12,430 nucleotides of DNA, taken from assembly GCA_036272735.1 (NCBI GenBank), contig DATAYF010000559.1, positions 1 through 12,430 on the forward strand, written 5' to 3'. This DNA comes from DATAYF01 sp036272735. Its GTDB lineage: Bacteria > Chloroflexota > Ktedonobacteria > Ktedonobacterales > Ktedonobacteraceae. Below the pieces are notes generated by a model that saw nothing but the letters and a program-made list of their open reading frames with translations, did no database searches and was not told the DNA's origin. The position numbers were made by a program, and so were the translations under genes. Below, piece by piece: positions 1-5,697 of this stretch (within the stretch, counting starts at the first letter, position 1; each line of letters begins with the position of its first letter).

Positions 1-15
1 GCAACCTGCGGTTGC
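1..15. repeat. Short perfect hairpin at left edge
   Basis: GCAACC, a TGC loop, then GGTTGC form a perfect 6-bp stem. It lies about 40 bases downstream of the stop codon of the 84-residue membrane protein on the minus strand and could be the top of that gene's terminator. Sequence beyond the edge, including any T-run, cannot be seen. Confidence 0.35.
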
Positions 16-56
16 CAGTCCATCCCACCCCATTAATGTTGCGTGTGAGAAAATGA

Positions 57-311
57 TTACTGGTGGCTACGCGGTGCGTTGGCCCAAAACATCAGGCCGA
101 CCATCACGGCGAGCAGAAGGATCATAAGCACCATGACATCATCGACGACGCCGGTGACTGGTAGTTGGAAGATGGCAGCGGCTACCAGGTAGAGCAGCCA
201 GACCACTCCCAGGACGGGAAAAATATATAACCAGTTAAAGCGTTTCTCAGGATGGGTGTCATATTGCGATTTACGCGCGGCATATTCAAGATCGGAATCA
301 ATAGGCTCCAT
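57..311 (-). CDS. Small two-helix membrane protein, unknown function
   Basis: This is an 84-residue protein that I do not recognise. Residues 1-25 are polar and charged, followed by two hydrophobic segments at about 28-50 and 56-76 and a short polar tail, so it should be an integral membrane protein with a cytoplasmic-type N-terminus. The ATG is preceded by GAGGGG with about nine bases of spacing, which supports this start. The stop is TAA. It is the last gene on the minus strand before the window edge. A promoter-like pair with a perfect TATAAT lies about 120 bases upstream of the start. Composition and ribosome binding site look like a real gene, but no function can be given. Confidence 0.72.
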   Translation of the reverse strand: MEPIDSDLEYAARKSQYDTHPEKRFNWLYIFPVLGVVWLLYLVAAAIFQLPVTGVVDDVMVLMILLLAVMVGLMFWANAPRSHQ

Positions 312-330
312 GAAAATTTCCCCTCAACAG

Positions 331-349
331 GCGTAGCTTGCTCCTACGC
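331..349. repeat. Hairpin in the leader of the small membrane protein
   Basis: GCGTAG and CTACGC pair around a seven-base loop, about 20 bases upstream of the ATG at 311. It lies in the predicted 5' leader between the candidate promoter (432-460) and the ribosome binding site. It could affect translation, but six base pairs can also occur by chance. Confidence 0.3.
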
Positions 350-431
350 GTATGTATTAGCTCGTTGTGAGCACGTAGAGAGCACGAGAGAGGCCATTTG
401 TTCAATGACCTGTGCTGCTTGCTCACGACGT

Positions 432-460
432 ATTATAGTCCTTGCTGCGGGCTAACGCAA
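432..460 (-). promoter_or_regulatory. Candidate sigma-70-type promoter for the 84-residue protein
   Basis: On the minus strand TTGCGT (455-460), a 17-base spacer and a perfect TATAAT (432-437) point at the gene starting at 311, giving a leader of roughly 115 bases. The -10 box and spacing are ideal. The -35 box matches only in its TTG. Between this promoter and the HTH gene's terminator the rest of the 281-base gap holds only a purine-rich run and a weak GTGGG/CCCAC hairpin at 501-515. Confidence 0.4.
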
Positions 461-574
461 CCACTCTTGTTCAAATCAAGAAAAAGGGGGGAGGGGATTT
501 GTGGGAATACCCCACTCCTCTGGCAAAGGACTCCGTCCTCTGCACTCCTGTTCTCGGCATGAAACAATGGGCAC

Positions 575-594
575 AAAAAAAGGCCCGACGGCCT
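575..594 (-). terminator. Rho-independent terminator of the small HTH gene
   Basis: Read on the minus strand, AGGCC, loop GTCG and GGCCT are followed directly by a run of seven T (the last T of the stem included). The stem overlaps the TAG stop codon of the gene at 593-823. It fits the classical intrinsic terminator pattern and works only in the minus direction. It probably also ends any transcript arriving from rpsP-khpA-rimM. Confidence 0.72.
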
Positions 595-823
595 AAGAGA
601 ATGTGTTTGGTGCGCTGGGAGACCAACTAGACGAACTTCCATACAATGACTCGGGAAAGGGTTCGGTTGAAATAGACGGGAGTGGACTAAGTGCATTGAG
701 GTAGCGGCGCAGTTCAAAAGCGTTGATCTGATAGACCGAACCTTCAATAGCCGAGGGAATCTGCCCTTCAGCAATTGCTCGACAGACATCACCAAATGTA
801 AGCGTGTGGCTAGACGACGACAT
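593..823 (-). CDS. Small excisionase-like helix-turn-helix protein
   Basis: The protein has 76 residues. Residues 8-43 (TLTFGDVCRAIAEGQIPS, then a short turn, then YQINAFELRRYL) have the spacing of a MerR/excisionase-type winged HTH: a first helix with the gdVcraIaeG pattern, a turn containing IPS, a small wing, and a closing helix ending LRRYL. The C-terminal 30 residues are rich in Ser and Pro and look disordered. I chose the ATG at 821-823 because GGGAGG lies six bases before it; an in-frame ATG 12 codons upstream has no such site. Related small HTH proteins are found as plasmid or phage excisionases and as stand-alone regulators, and nothing here separates these. No integrase gene is visible. 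It follows rimM by about 140 bases on the same strand and ends in its own terminator. Confidence 0.68.
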   Translation of the reverse strand: MSSSSHTLTFGDVCRAIAEGQIPSAIEGSVYQINAFELRRYLNALSPLPSISTEPFPESLYGSSSSWSPSAPNTFS

Positions 824-963
824 AAGACACCTCCCAACGCAATGTTGCAACAGGTACAAGCCTCAATATCACTGAAAAGATGATCGAGCTTATAATTACT
901 ATACGTACCAAAGTACATATCGGTTTCAAGAAGCAAAGTCCCAGAAAACGTTGAGAACGCAGA

Positions 964-1536
964 TTACTCCCCGCCATCTGGTACAGACGCATCGGACTCA
1001 TCGTCAACGGCATCATCATCGATCAGACCGCCGATAGGTTCAATATACATCACATGGCGAATAAGGTCAACCTGTTTGACAAACTCTTTGACCGCAGGGA
1101 TGAGCACCTGCTTGCCAGAAGAAGATTGCACGATATAAATGTCATTGCTGCCGGTTGGCATAATATCGACGATAATCCCAACATCAGCCCCGGTCATGGT
1201 GAGGACCTGGATACCAAGGATATCGTGTTGATAATATGAATCGGGAGGAAGGACAGCCATCTGGTCGGCAGGAATATACATTTCGCAGTTGCGATAGCCC
1301 TCGGCAGCAGTGGCGTCAGCGATGTCGGAGAATTTGATGAGCCACGTTTCACCCTTGTAGGGGCGCACCGATTGAATGCGATGTTGGGTATAGTTTGGGC
1401 TGAGATACACGTCTTTCAGCGACAGAAAACGATCAGGCACATCGCTCCAAGAAAAGACTTTCATTTCACCACGAATGCCAAACGGGGCCACTATTTTCCC
1501 AATAGCAGCCCATTCGGGGGTTTGCTGCTTTGGCAT
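964..1536 (-). CDS. rimM: Ribosome maturation factor RimM
   Basis: RimM binds ribosomal protein uS19 and is needed for maturation of the 3' head domain of 16S rRNA in the 30S subunit. The 190-residue protein has the family layout: an N-terminal beta-barrel (about 11-92) opening with the diagnostic GKIVAPFGIRGEMKV, then a PRC-barrel (about 99-170) with SYYQHDILG and the conserved LIPAVKEFVKQVDL segment. An acidic tail (about 172-190, mostly Asp, Glu, Ser) extends past the usual end, so the protein is slightly longer than many homologues. Its ATG lies 18 bases after the khpA stop, and no strong Shine-Dalgarno is visible, so translation may be coupled. In many bacteria trmD and rplS follow rimM. 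Here the next gene is a small HTH protein, so that part of the usual operon is missing. Confidence 0.96.
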   Translation of the reverse strand: MPKQQTPEWAAIGKIVAPFGIRGEMKVFSWSDVPDRFLSLKDVYLSPNYTQHRIQSVRPYKGETWLIKFSDIADATAAEGYRNCEMYIPADQMAVLPPDSYYQHDILGIQVLTMTGADVGIIVDIMPTGSNDIYIVQSSSGKQVLIPAVKEFVKQVDLIRHVMYIEPIGGLIDDDAVDDESDASVPDGGE

Positions 1537-1554
1537 AGGTATAGCTATTTCTCG

Positions 1555-1785
1555 TTACAGAATTTCTAAAGAAGTGTGACGGCCCTCGCGCGTGCCACCA
1601 GCACGCAGCAGTGCACGCATCGCCTTTGCAACTCTCCCTTGTCGGCCAATGACTTTCCCGAAGTCATCTGGAGCAACATGCAATTCGAGCACCAGGACGT
1701 TGCGATCATTGCGCACTTCGCGCACCTGTACCGCGGAAGGGTCATCGACCAGGGATTGAGCGATATACTCAACTAGCTTACGCAT
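1555..1785 (-). CDS. khpA: KH-domain RNA-binding protein KhpA
   Basis: This 76-residue protein is a single KH domain. The GKVIGRQGR segment at residues 43-51 is the nucleic-acid-binding GxxG loop (GRQG). The N-terminal MRKLVEYIAQSLVDDP and the RALLRA helix after the loop are typical of the YlqC/KhpA family. KhpA proteins bind RNA, commonly with KhpB, and affect cell division, envelope growth or translation. The gene lies between rpsP (30 bases upstream) and rimM (18 bases downstream), its conserved place in Gram-positive and Chloroflexota genomes. The ATG has an AAAGGTTGAG site close before it. Length is normal for the family. Confidence 0.95.
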   Translation of the reverse strand: MRKLVEYIAQSLVDDPSAVQVREVRNDRNVLVLELHVAPDDFGKVIGRQGRVAKAMRALLRAGGTREGRHTSLEIL

Positions 1786-1815
1786 ATCTCAACCTTTAGC
1801 AGATAAGGTAACCAC

Positions 1816-2109
1816 TTACTGAGCCTGTGAGGCCCCAGCAGAAGCGGATCGCGACTCTTCAAAGCGCCCCAGGATACCCGTGCGTTTAAGCAAGCTCTCG
1901 ACAGACTCGGTAGGCTGTGCGCCATTTTTAAGCCAGTGGAGGGCTTTTTCCTCGTTAATTTCGATTTTGGACGGCTCGAAGCGCGGATTGTACCAGCCGA
2001 TGTTATCGATAATACGACCATCGCGTGGGGAGCGCGCATCAGCGATGACCACACGATAGCTGGGGGCTTTCTTCATCCCCGTACGTTTCAAACGAATTTT
2101 AACAGCCAT
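1816..2109 (-). CDS. rpsP: 30S ribosomal protein bS16
   Basis: bS16 is a primary binding protein for the 16S rRNA 5' domain and helps the 30S subunit fold. The 97-residue protein begins MAVKIRLKRTGMKKAPSYRV and continues with VIADARSPRDGR, IIDNIGWYNP and the ALHWLKNGAQPTESV segment, all family signatures. The core ends near residue 85 and a short Ser/Ala/Gln-rich tail follows. The start ATG is preceded by GAGAAGAG and an AGAGG further up. It is the first gene of the rpsP-khpA-rimM operon, with a promoter at 2225-2253. The signal recognition particle gene ffh, often upstream in other genomes, is absent; the gene upstream here encodes a tiny membrane protein. Confidence 0.97.
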   Translation of the reverse strand: MAVKIRLKRTGMKKAPSYRVVIADARSPRDGRIIDNIGWYNPRFEPSKIEINEEKALHWLKNGAQPTESVESLLKRTGILGRFEESRSASAGASQAQ

Positions 2110-2224
2110 GCTTTTTCTCTTCTCAACCTCTTCCCCGCTTATTGGGGTCTGTAAATTTGGCAGCCCACGTTCGAAAACAGGGCACCCGCATAGATTACAG
2201 CGCCCCCTGAACTACGGCTTGACT

Positions 2225-2253
2225 AGAATAGCATGGAGAGGTGAAATTGTCAA
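2225..2253 (-). promoter_or_regulatory. Promoter of the rpsP-khpA-rimM operon
   Basis: On the minus strand a perfect TTGACA (2248-2253) is followed by exactly 17 bases and TATTCT (2225-2230). The -10 box has four of six consensus bases. Predicted transcription starts about 110 bases before rpsP. The -35 box is the outer end of one arm of the 26-bp inverted repeat at 2248-2318, so a factor or structure occupying the palindrome would overlap polymerase binding. This is the best promoter match in the window. Confidence 0.6.
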
Positions 2254-2318
2254 TGGAGATGCGGGAGGGTATCTGACGGACTACCAACCCTTGATACCCT
2301 CCCGCATCTCCATTGACA
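2248..2318. repeat. 26-bp perfect inverted repeat with 19-nt loop
   Basis: The arms 2248-2273 and 2293-2318 are perfectly complementary (26 bp) and separated by 19 bases. The repeat lies between the lmo0937-like gene (stop 32 bases away) and the rpsP promoter. As RNA it would be a very stable stem, but no T-run follows on either strand, so it is not a standard intrinsic terminator. Each arm ends outward in TTGACA: the minus-strand copy is the rpsP -35 box, and the plus-strand copy at 2313-2318 has no convincing -10 box. It may be a stem that stops or stabilises the upstream transcript, an operator, or a small mobile palindrome. Confidence 0.85.
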
Positions 2319-2349
2319 GCGCGCGCGTGCAAGGCGCTTTTGTGCTAAT

Positions 2350-2514
2350 TTAGAGTCTGCGACGCGAACGGCCGCCCACAAAAAGGTTGTAGAACAGTAC
2401 GATGAGCGCAATAATCAAGAGAATGTGGATAAAGGACCCGGCGATGTGCGCGACGAAACCGATCACCCACAAAACGAGGAGAATGACGAACACCGTCCAA
2501 AGGATACCGAACAT
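2350..2514 (-). CDS. Lmo0937-like small membrane protein
   Basis: This 54-residue protein is almost entirely hydrophobic, with two helices at about 2-22 and 28-46 and a basic GGRSRRRL tail that should stay in the cytoplasm. The opening MFGILWTVFVILLVLWVIG and the length match the lmo0937 family of tiny membrane proteins, whose function is not settled; several are stress-induced. The ATG at 2512-2514 has a perfect AGGAGG seven bases upstream. A longer open frame extends upstream on the same strand, but those residues lack membrane-protein character and the ribosome binding site decides for the short form. A perfect hairpin (2547-2568) lies just before the ribosome binding site. Confidence 0.82.
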   Translation of the reverse strand: MFGILWTVFVILLVLWVIGFVAHIAGSFIHILLIIALIVLFYNLFVGGRSRRRL

Positions 2515-2546
2515 GGCTCGACCTCCTATCTGTATGGAACTTCTTG

Positions 2547-2568
2547 CATATCGCCAGTGAGCGATATG
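2547..2568. promoter_or_regulatory. Perfect 8-bp hairpin/dyad before the lmo0937-like gene
   Basis: CATATCGC and GCGATATG pair perfectly around a six-base loop. On the minus strand this lies about 15 bases upstream of the AGGAGG of the lmo0937-like gene. It could be a protein operator (a dyad of 22 bases in the divergent region) or a structure in the mRNA leader. Confidence 0.45.
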
Positions 2569-2763
2569 GTAATATAGTGACGACTTATAATAACAGTTGG
2601 CCTCCTTATTATCACGAAGCAACGGCGGCAAGGGATATGCCAATAGGTAGTTGTGCGTTGGCGTAGAGCTTGTCAGTAGGGCGCAACTGCTGTACTTTAT
2701 ACAGAGAATAGCTTTGTCTACAGTGCCAATGTTATTATCTAACCCGATGTGCACGTTTTTTTC

Positions 2764-2834
2764 GCCGCCTTCGGCGGCAAGGAGAAAGAGGAGTTGGGGA
2801 CACCCCACACCCCGCCAGGGGCTGCCACCCCTGG
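2764..2834 (+). repeat. Chain of GC-rich hairpins in the ABC ATPase leader
   Basis: Three hairpins follow one another: GCCGCC-TTC-GGCGGC (2764-2778), GGGG-ACA-CCCC (2796-2806) and CCAGGGG with CCCCTGG around CTGCCA (2815-2834). The last arm ends about 40 bases before the ribosome binding site at 2876. Similar CC-rich palindromic tracts occur as dispersed intergenic repeats in a number of high-GC and Chloroflexota genomes (recollection, not checked). They may be a repeat insertion or a structured leader. Confidence 0.55.
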
Positions 2835-2890
2835 ACCCCGCTGAGAGAAACTTGCACATCGCGTTATCTCACTATAAGGAGCAAGGTTTT

Positions 2891-3874
2891 ATGTCTGCTA
2901 AAGCGCAGACAACGGCACAAATGGCCCAGCAGGCCGAGCAAGCGGCACTGCACCAGGGCAATGAGGCCATCGTCGTTGCCAATTTCAGCAAAAGCTACGG
3001 CTCGAATAGAGTCGTTGATCAATTAAATTTTAGCGTCCAACGCGGCGAATTGTTCGCGCTACTAGGTCCTAACGGCGCGGGCAAGACCACTACGGTAGAG
3101 ACCCTCGAAGGCTACCGCTCGCCAGACCAGGGCACCATTCGCGTGCTTGGCCTCGACCCGATCAAGCAGGGAAACGCGTTGAAACACCAGATAGGGACCA
3201 TGCTGCAACAGGACGGCCTGTATCCCGCGCTCAAGCCGCGAGAGGTGCTACAACTGTTTGCGGGCTACTATCAAAATCCGCACAACGTCGACGCGTTAAT
3301 CGAGCTTGTCGGCCTGAGCGGCGCACTCAAGACCAACTGCCGTCGTCTCTCTGGTGGACAAAAACGTCGTCTCGCCCTGGCCGTGGCCCTGATCGGCAAT
3401 CCACGCATGATCTTTATGGATGAGCCTACAGCGGGCATGGACCCGCAGGCGCGCCTGGCAACCTGGGAGATTGTACGGGAACTGAAGCAGCAGGGAGTGA
3501 CCATCCTGCTCACCACGCACCTGATGGACGAGGCCGAGCGTCTGGCTGATCGTGTCGCCATCATCGATCATGGACGTTTGATCGCCCTCGACACTCCAGC
3601 CAACCTGACCGGCGCACAAAACGCCAACGTGGTACGTTTTGTCGCGCCAAACGGGCTGGATTGCCAGCAATTGGCTGCCTTGCCATCGGTGACGAAAGCC
3701 GAAGAAGTGCGCCCTGGCAGCTACGTGCTGGAATCGGAAGATATTCCTACGTCACTGGTAGAACTGACTACCTGGTTACGCGACCAGCAGCTATCTCTCT
3801 CCGAATTGCGCGTGGGACACGGTTCGCTAGAGGATCTTTTCCTGCGCCTGACAGGATCGGAGGTACGAGACTAA
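2891..3874 (+). CDS. ABC-2 type exporter, ATP-binding subunit
   Basis: This is the ATPase of a two-component ABC-2 efflux transporter (COG1131/CcmA-DrrA type), working with the permease that follows. The 327-residue protein has Walker A GPNGAGKTT at 59-67, Q-loop Gln near 107, signature LSGGQ at 153-157, Walker B MIFMDEP at 173-179 with AGMD after it, and the switch His at 210 (TTH). Residues from about 245 on form the C-terminal extension seen in DrrA-like ATPases, ending in the conserved SLEDLFLRLTG motif. I chose the ATG at 2891 because AAGGAG lies nine bases before it; the frame is open for 80 codons further up but through hairpin-rich non-coding DNA. The first 25 residues are Gln/Ala-rich and precede the domain. 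The substrate (drug, lipid or other) cannot be told. Confidence 0.93.
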   Translation: MSAKAQTTAQMAQQAEQAALHQGNEAIVVANFSKSYGSNRVVDQLNFSVQRGELFALLGPNGAGKTTTVETLEGYRSPDQGTIRVLGLDPIKQGNALKHQIGTMLQQDGLYPALKPREVLQLFAGYYQNPHNVDALIELVGLSGALKTNCRRLSGGQKRRLALAVALIGNPRMIFMDEPTAGMDPQARLATWEIVRELKQQGVTILLTTHLMDEAERLADRVAIIDHGRLIALDTPANLTGAQNANVVRFVAPNGLDCQQLAALPSVTKAEEVRPGSYVLESEDIPTSLVELTTWLRDQQLSLSELRVGHGSLEDLFLRLTGSEVRD

Positions 3875-3875
3875 T

Positions 3876-4667
3876 ATGGCAACACAGACAGCAAAAAAAA
3901 GCATAGAATATACCGTTGAGAGTAGCAACACGGCCCCATTGGTTAAGCAAATTCTGGTGCAAACAAAATACGAACTGCTGCTCACGGCACGGCGCGGCGA
4001 GAATATCCTGGTAACGCTGATTTTGCCGGTGTTCCTGCTGATTGCCTTCTCCTCCATCAAGGTCATTCCTGGCATCACCGGCCCCCAGATCAATTTCTTG
4101 CTACCTGGCATCCTCTCGATAGCCATCATCGCGGCGGGCATGGTCAACCTGGGAATCGCTACCGCGTACGAGCGGTACTACGGAGTTTTGAAGCGCCTGG
4201 GCAGTTCGCCGCTGCCACGAACCGGGCTGATCCTCGCCAAAATCATTTCGGTGCTGGTGCTGGAGGTGGTGCAGGTTATCCTGCTGGTCGGGGTTGCCAT
4301 CCTCTTTTTTGGGTGGAAACCGGTGGGTTCACCACTGCTCACTCTGCTCGCGATTATTCTGGGGACCATTACATTCGCGGCGCTCGGTCTGGCAATGGCC
4401 GGAGCGTTACGTGCGGAGATGACCCTGGCGGGAGCCAACGCGCTCTTCCTGGTTTTTATCTTGATTGGTGGCGGCATCGTGCCCATCACTAAATTGCCGG
4501 GACCCATCGAGGCGCTGGCGCAAATCCTGCCGCCAGCAGCGCTCTCGGATTCGCTACAAAAGGGCATGGCGGCAAGTGCGGCCTTCCCCACCTTCTCGAT
4601 CATTACCCTGGTCGCGTGGGCAGTGATTATTCTGTTCGTGGCTATTCGCACTTTTAAATGGGAATAA
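3876..4667 (+). CDS. ABC-2 type exporter, permease subunit
   Basis: This is the membrane half of the exporter. The 263-residue protein has a soluble N-terminus of about 40 residues and six hydrophobic segments at about 44-60, 73-95, 120-146, 153-178, 186-206 and 238-257. The motif YERYYGVLKRLGSSPLPR (98-115), before the third helix, is typical of ABC2_membrane family permeases. The ATG lies one base after the ATPase stop codon, with GGAGG inside the end of the ATPase gene, so the two are translationally coupled and surely form one complex. The TAA stop is the first triplet of the palindrome shared with the VKOR gene. Nothing in the protein identifies the exported compound. Confidence 0.92.
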   Translation: MATQTAKKSIEYTVESSNTAPLVKQILVQTKYELLLTARRGENILVTLILPVFLLIAFSSIKVIPGITGPQINFLLPGILSIAIIAAGMVNLGIATAYERYYGVLKRLGSSPLPRTGLILAKIISVLVLEVVQVILLVGVAILFFGWKPVGSPLLTLLAIILGTITFAALGLAMAGALRAEMTLAGANALFLVFILIGGGIVPITKLPGPIEALAQILPPAALSDSLQKGMAASAAFPTFSIITLVAWAVIILFVAIRTFKWE

Positions 4668-4719
4668 GCATAGAAAGGATGAGCTGGCTTTCAGTGCCAG
4701 CTCATCCTTTCTATGCTTA
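4665..4719. terminator. Bidirectional palindromic terminator spanning both stop codons
   Basis: Arms 4665-4688 and 4696-4719 are perfectly complementary (24 bp) around a seven-base loop. The outermost triplet of each arm is the TAA stop codon of the converging gene: the ABC permease on plus, the VKOR protein on minus. Because the structure is symmetric it can fold in either transcript. The stem holds AAAGGA and TCCTTT tracts but no clean terminal T-run, so it may work by stem strength or as an RNA-stabilising end. Confidence 0.8.
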
Positions 4720-5211
4720 CCTGCGCGCTACTTCTTTTTCAGGAACCGCTCCATCATATTCCTCGGCATCACTCGATCCCGCTTGCAAGCGGATAACGGA
4801 CATGAGGAACATAATGAAAATGATAATGTGCAGCGATGTGCACCAGAGGCAGATAGCGTCAAGGCGCACGATTTCGACATAGACCAGGTACAGCACGGTT
4901 AGCATGCCGAGCAACGTCCAGACGAACATGGAGATGCGTGGCAAACGCAACTGTGGTTGGCGCAAGCCCACGGCCGCGATGACAGCCGCAACGGCAAACC
5001 AGAGGAGACCCGGTAGCGAGATCGGGATCTGCGTGCCTGGCACTACCGAATACAGGCTGGAAAGCACACGTTCACAGTTGACAATACCACCCGTAGTACA
5101 AGCCACCTGGCCGCCCTGGTAGTGTACAATCGTCAAGTAAATTGAGATCACCACGCTAACGAGCGAGAGCGCGAGTAATACCGCTTGCGCTCTGGAGCGC
5201 CGAATATTCAT
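4717..5211 (-). CDS. VKOR-family disulfide-forming membrane protein
   Basis: Bacterial VKOR homologues reoxidise a periplasmic or extracytoplasmic DsbA/thioredoxin-like partner and pass electrons to quinone, taking the place of DsbB. The 164-residue protein has four hydrophobic segments at about 9-29, 66-83, 97-118 and 126-141. The active CxxC is CLWC at 121-124 in the start of the last helix, and the loop pair is C38 and C46 in CTTGGIVNCERVLSS, all as the family requires. ISLPGLLWF matches the conserved Gly-rich second segment. There is no fused thioredoxin domain, unlike many actinobacterial and cyanobacterial VKORs. I chose the ATG at 5209-5211, which has GAGGA close upstream; the longer open frame starts in hairpin-rich DNA. 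No DsbA-like partner is in the window. Confidence 0.9.
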   Translation of the reverse strand: MNIRRSRAQAVLLALSLVSVVISIYLTIVHYQGGQVACTTGGIVNCERVLSSLYSVVPGTQIPISLPGLLWFAVAAVIAAVGLRQPQLRLPRISMFVWTLLGMLTVLYLVYVEIVRLDAICLWCTSLHIIIFIMFLMSVIRLQAGSSDAEEYDGAVPEKEVARR

Positions 5212-5232
5212 GACGTCCTCTTTTTGGATACC

Positions 5233-5328
5233 CCTGGCTTCAGCGAAGCCGGGAGGAATAAGATGCCTCCGGCATCGAGCCGGAGAGAACCCCTTGCGGG
5301 GGAGGGTCAGAAGTGCGGTCTGACCCTC
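5233..5328 (-). repeat. Four tandem hairpins in the VKOR leader
   Basis: From the VKOR start outward: a GGCTTC/GAAGCC stem with outer C-G pairs (5233-5252), GATGCC/GGCATC around TCC (5262-5276), CCCC/GGGG around TTGC (5290-5301), and a 10-bp perfect stem GAGGGTCAGA/TCTGACCCTC around seven bases (5302-5328). They occupy almost all of the leader up to the ribosome binding site. They could be a dispersed palindromic repeat, a decayed transposon end or a regulatory leader. Confidence 0.55.
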
Positions 5329-5603
5329 GTTGTCAGAGATGGCTGGCACCCTTTTCCGCACAAAGTAATGGTGCCCTCGTCGATGATAGCGGTCTGCACA
5401 TCTGCTAAGCACGGCGTCGAACCCCGTCTCGCTGGTGAACTCAGCAGTTGTAGAGCTTCAGACTGACCTCGTATCCGAAGGTACGTTCTTTGGCACTGCC
5501 GCTATCGTATATCGTAGCCCGATAGCTCCCAAAGGGGCCCTGGCTGGGACTGGTCAAGTCCAGGCTTCTGCGAAGACGGCTCTCAAGCGAACCCATCTTC
5601 AAG

Positions 5604-5632
5604 CCCCCGCATTTCTGCGTGGGGTACTTGAC
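5604..5632 (+). mobile_element. Solitary IS200/IS605-type end hairpin
   Basis: CCCC, CGCA, loop TTTC, TGCG, an unpaired T and GGGG, followed by TACTTGAC, reproduce exactly the architecture of the tnpB-linked right end at 12300-12320 (two 4-bp stems, 4-nt loop, bulged T on the 3' arm). The bulge places the element on the plus strand. No tnpB reading frame is recognisable to its left, so it is either a relic or a short non-autonomous copy; the structured 150 bases upstream could be an omega-RNA remnant, which is inference. Confidence 0.5.
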
Positions 5633-5697
5633 TATGCCTCATCCTTCTCCAACAAGCAATGTACTATTAGCATACCGTTACTGATAAGCAAAGTCAA

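Larger units (their letters stand above)
2515..2890. other. Divergent intergenic region between lmo0937-like gene and ABC ATPase
   Basis: This 376-base gap separates two divergently transcribed genes and must hold both promoters. On the plus strand there is a perfect TATAAT at 2586-2591 without a good -35 box, and TTGTCA (2670-2675) with a 17-base spacer to TACTTT (2693-2698), a better-spaced but weak pair. The half nearest the ATPase gene is a series of short GC-rich hairpins (listed separately). I see no open reading frame with coding character and no RNA gene I recognise. Confidence 0.55.

Noticed and set aside
433..936. 167-codon minus-strand open frame over the HTH gene
   Set aside because: It overlaps the well-supported 593-823 gene in another frame, runs through the terminator and has a composition rich in Leu, Arg, Ser and Cys typical of non-coding frames.
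2248..2318. Classical intrinsic terminator
   Set aside because: No T-run follows the stem on either strand, so it is listed as an inverted repeat with possible other roles.
2586..2591. Perfect TATAAT on the plus strand as exporter promoter
   Set aside because: No acceptable -35 box or extended -10 at any normal spacing, and it lies 300 bases from the gene; kept only as a note in the intergenic entry.
2651..2890. Upstream extension of the ABC ATPase frame by 80 codons
   Set aside because: The extension is hairpin-rich leader DNA, and the AAGGAG before the ATG at 2891 defines the start.
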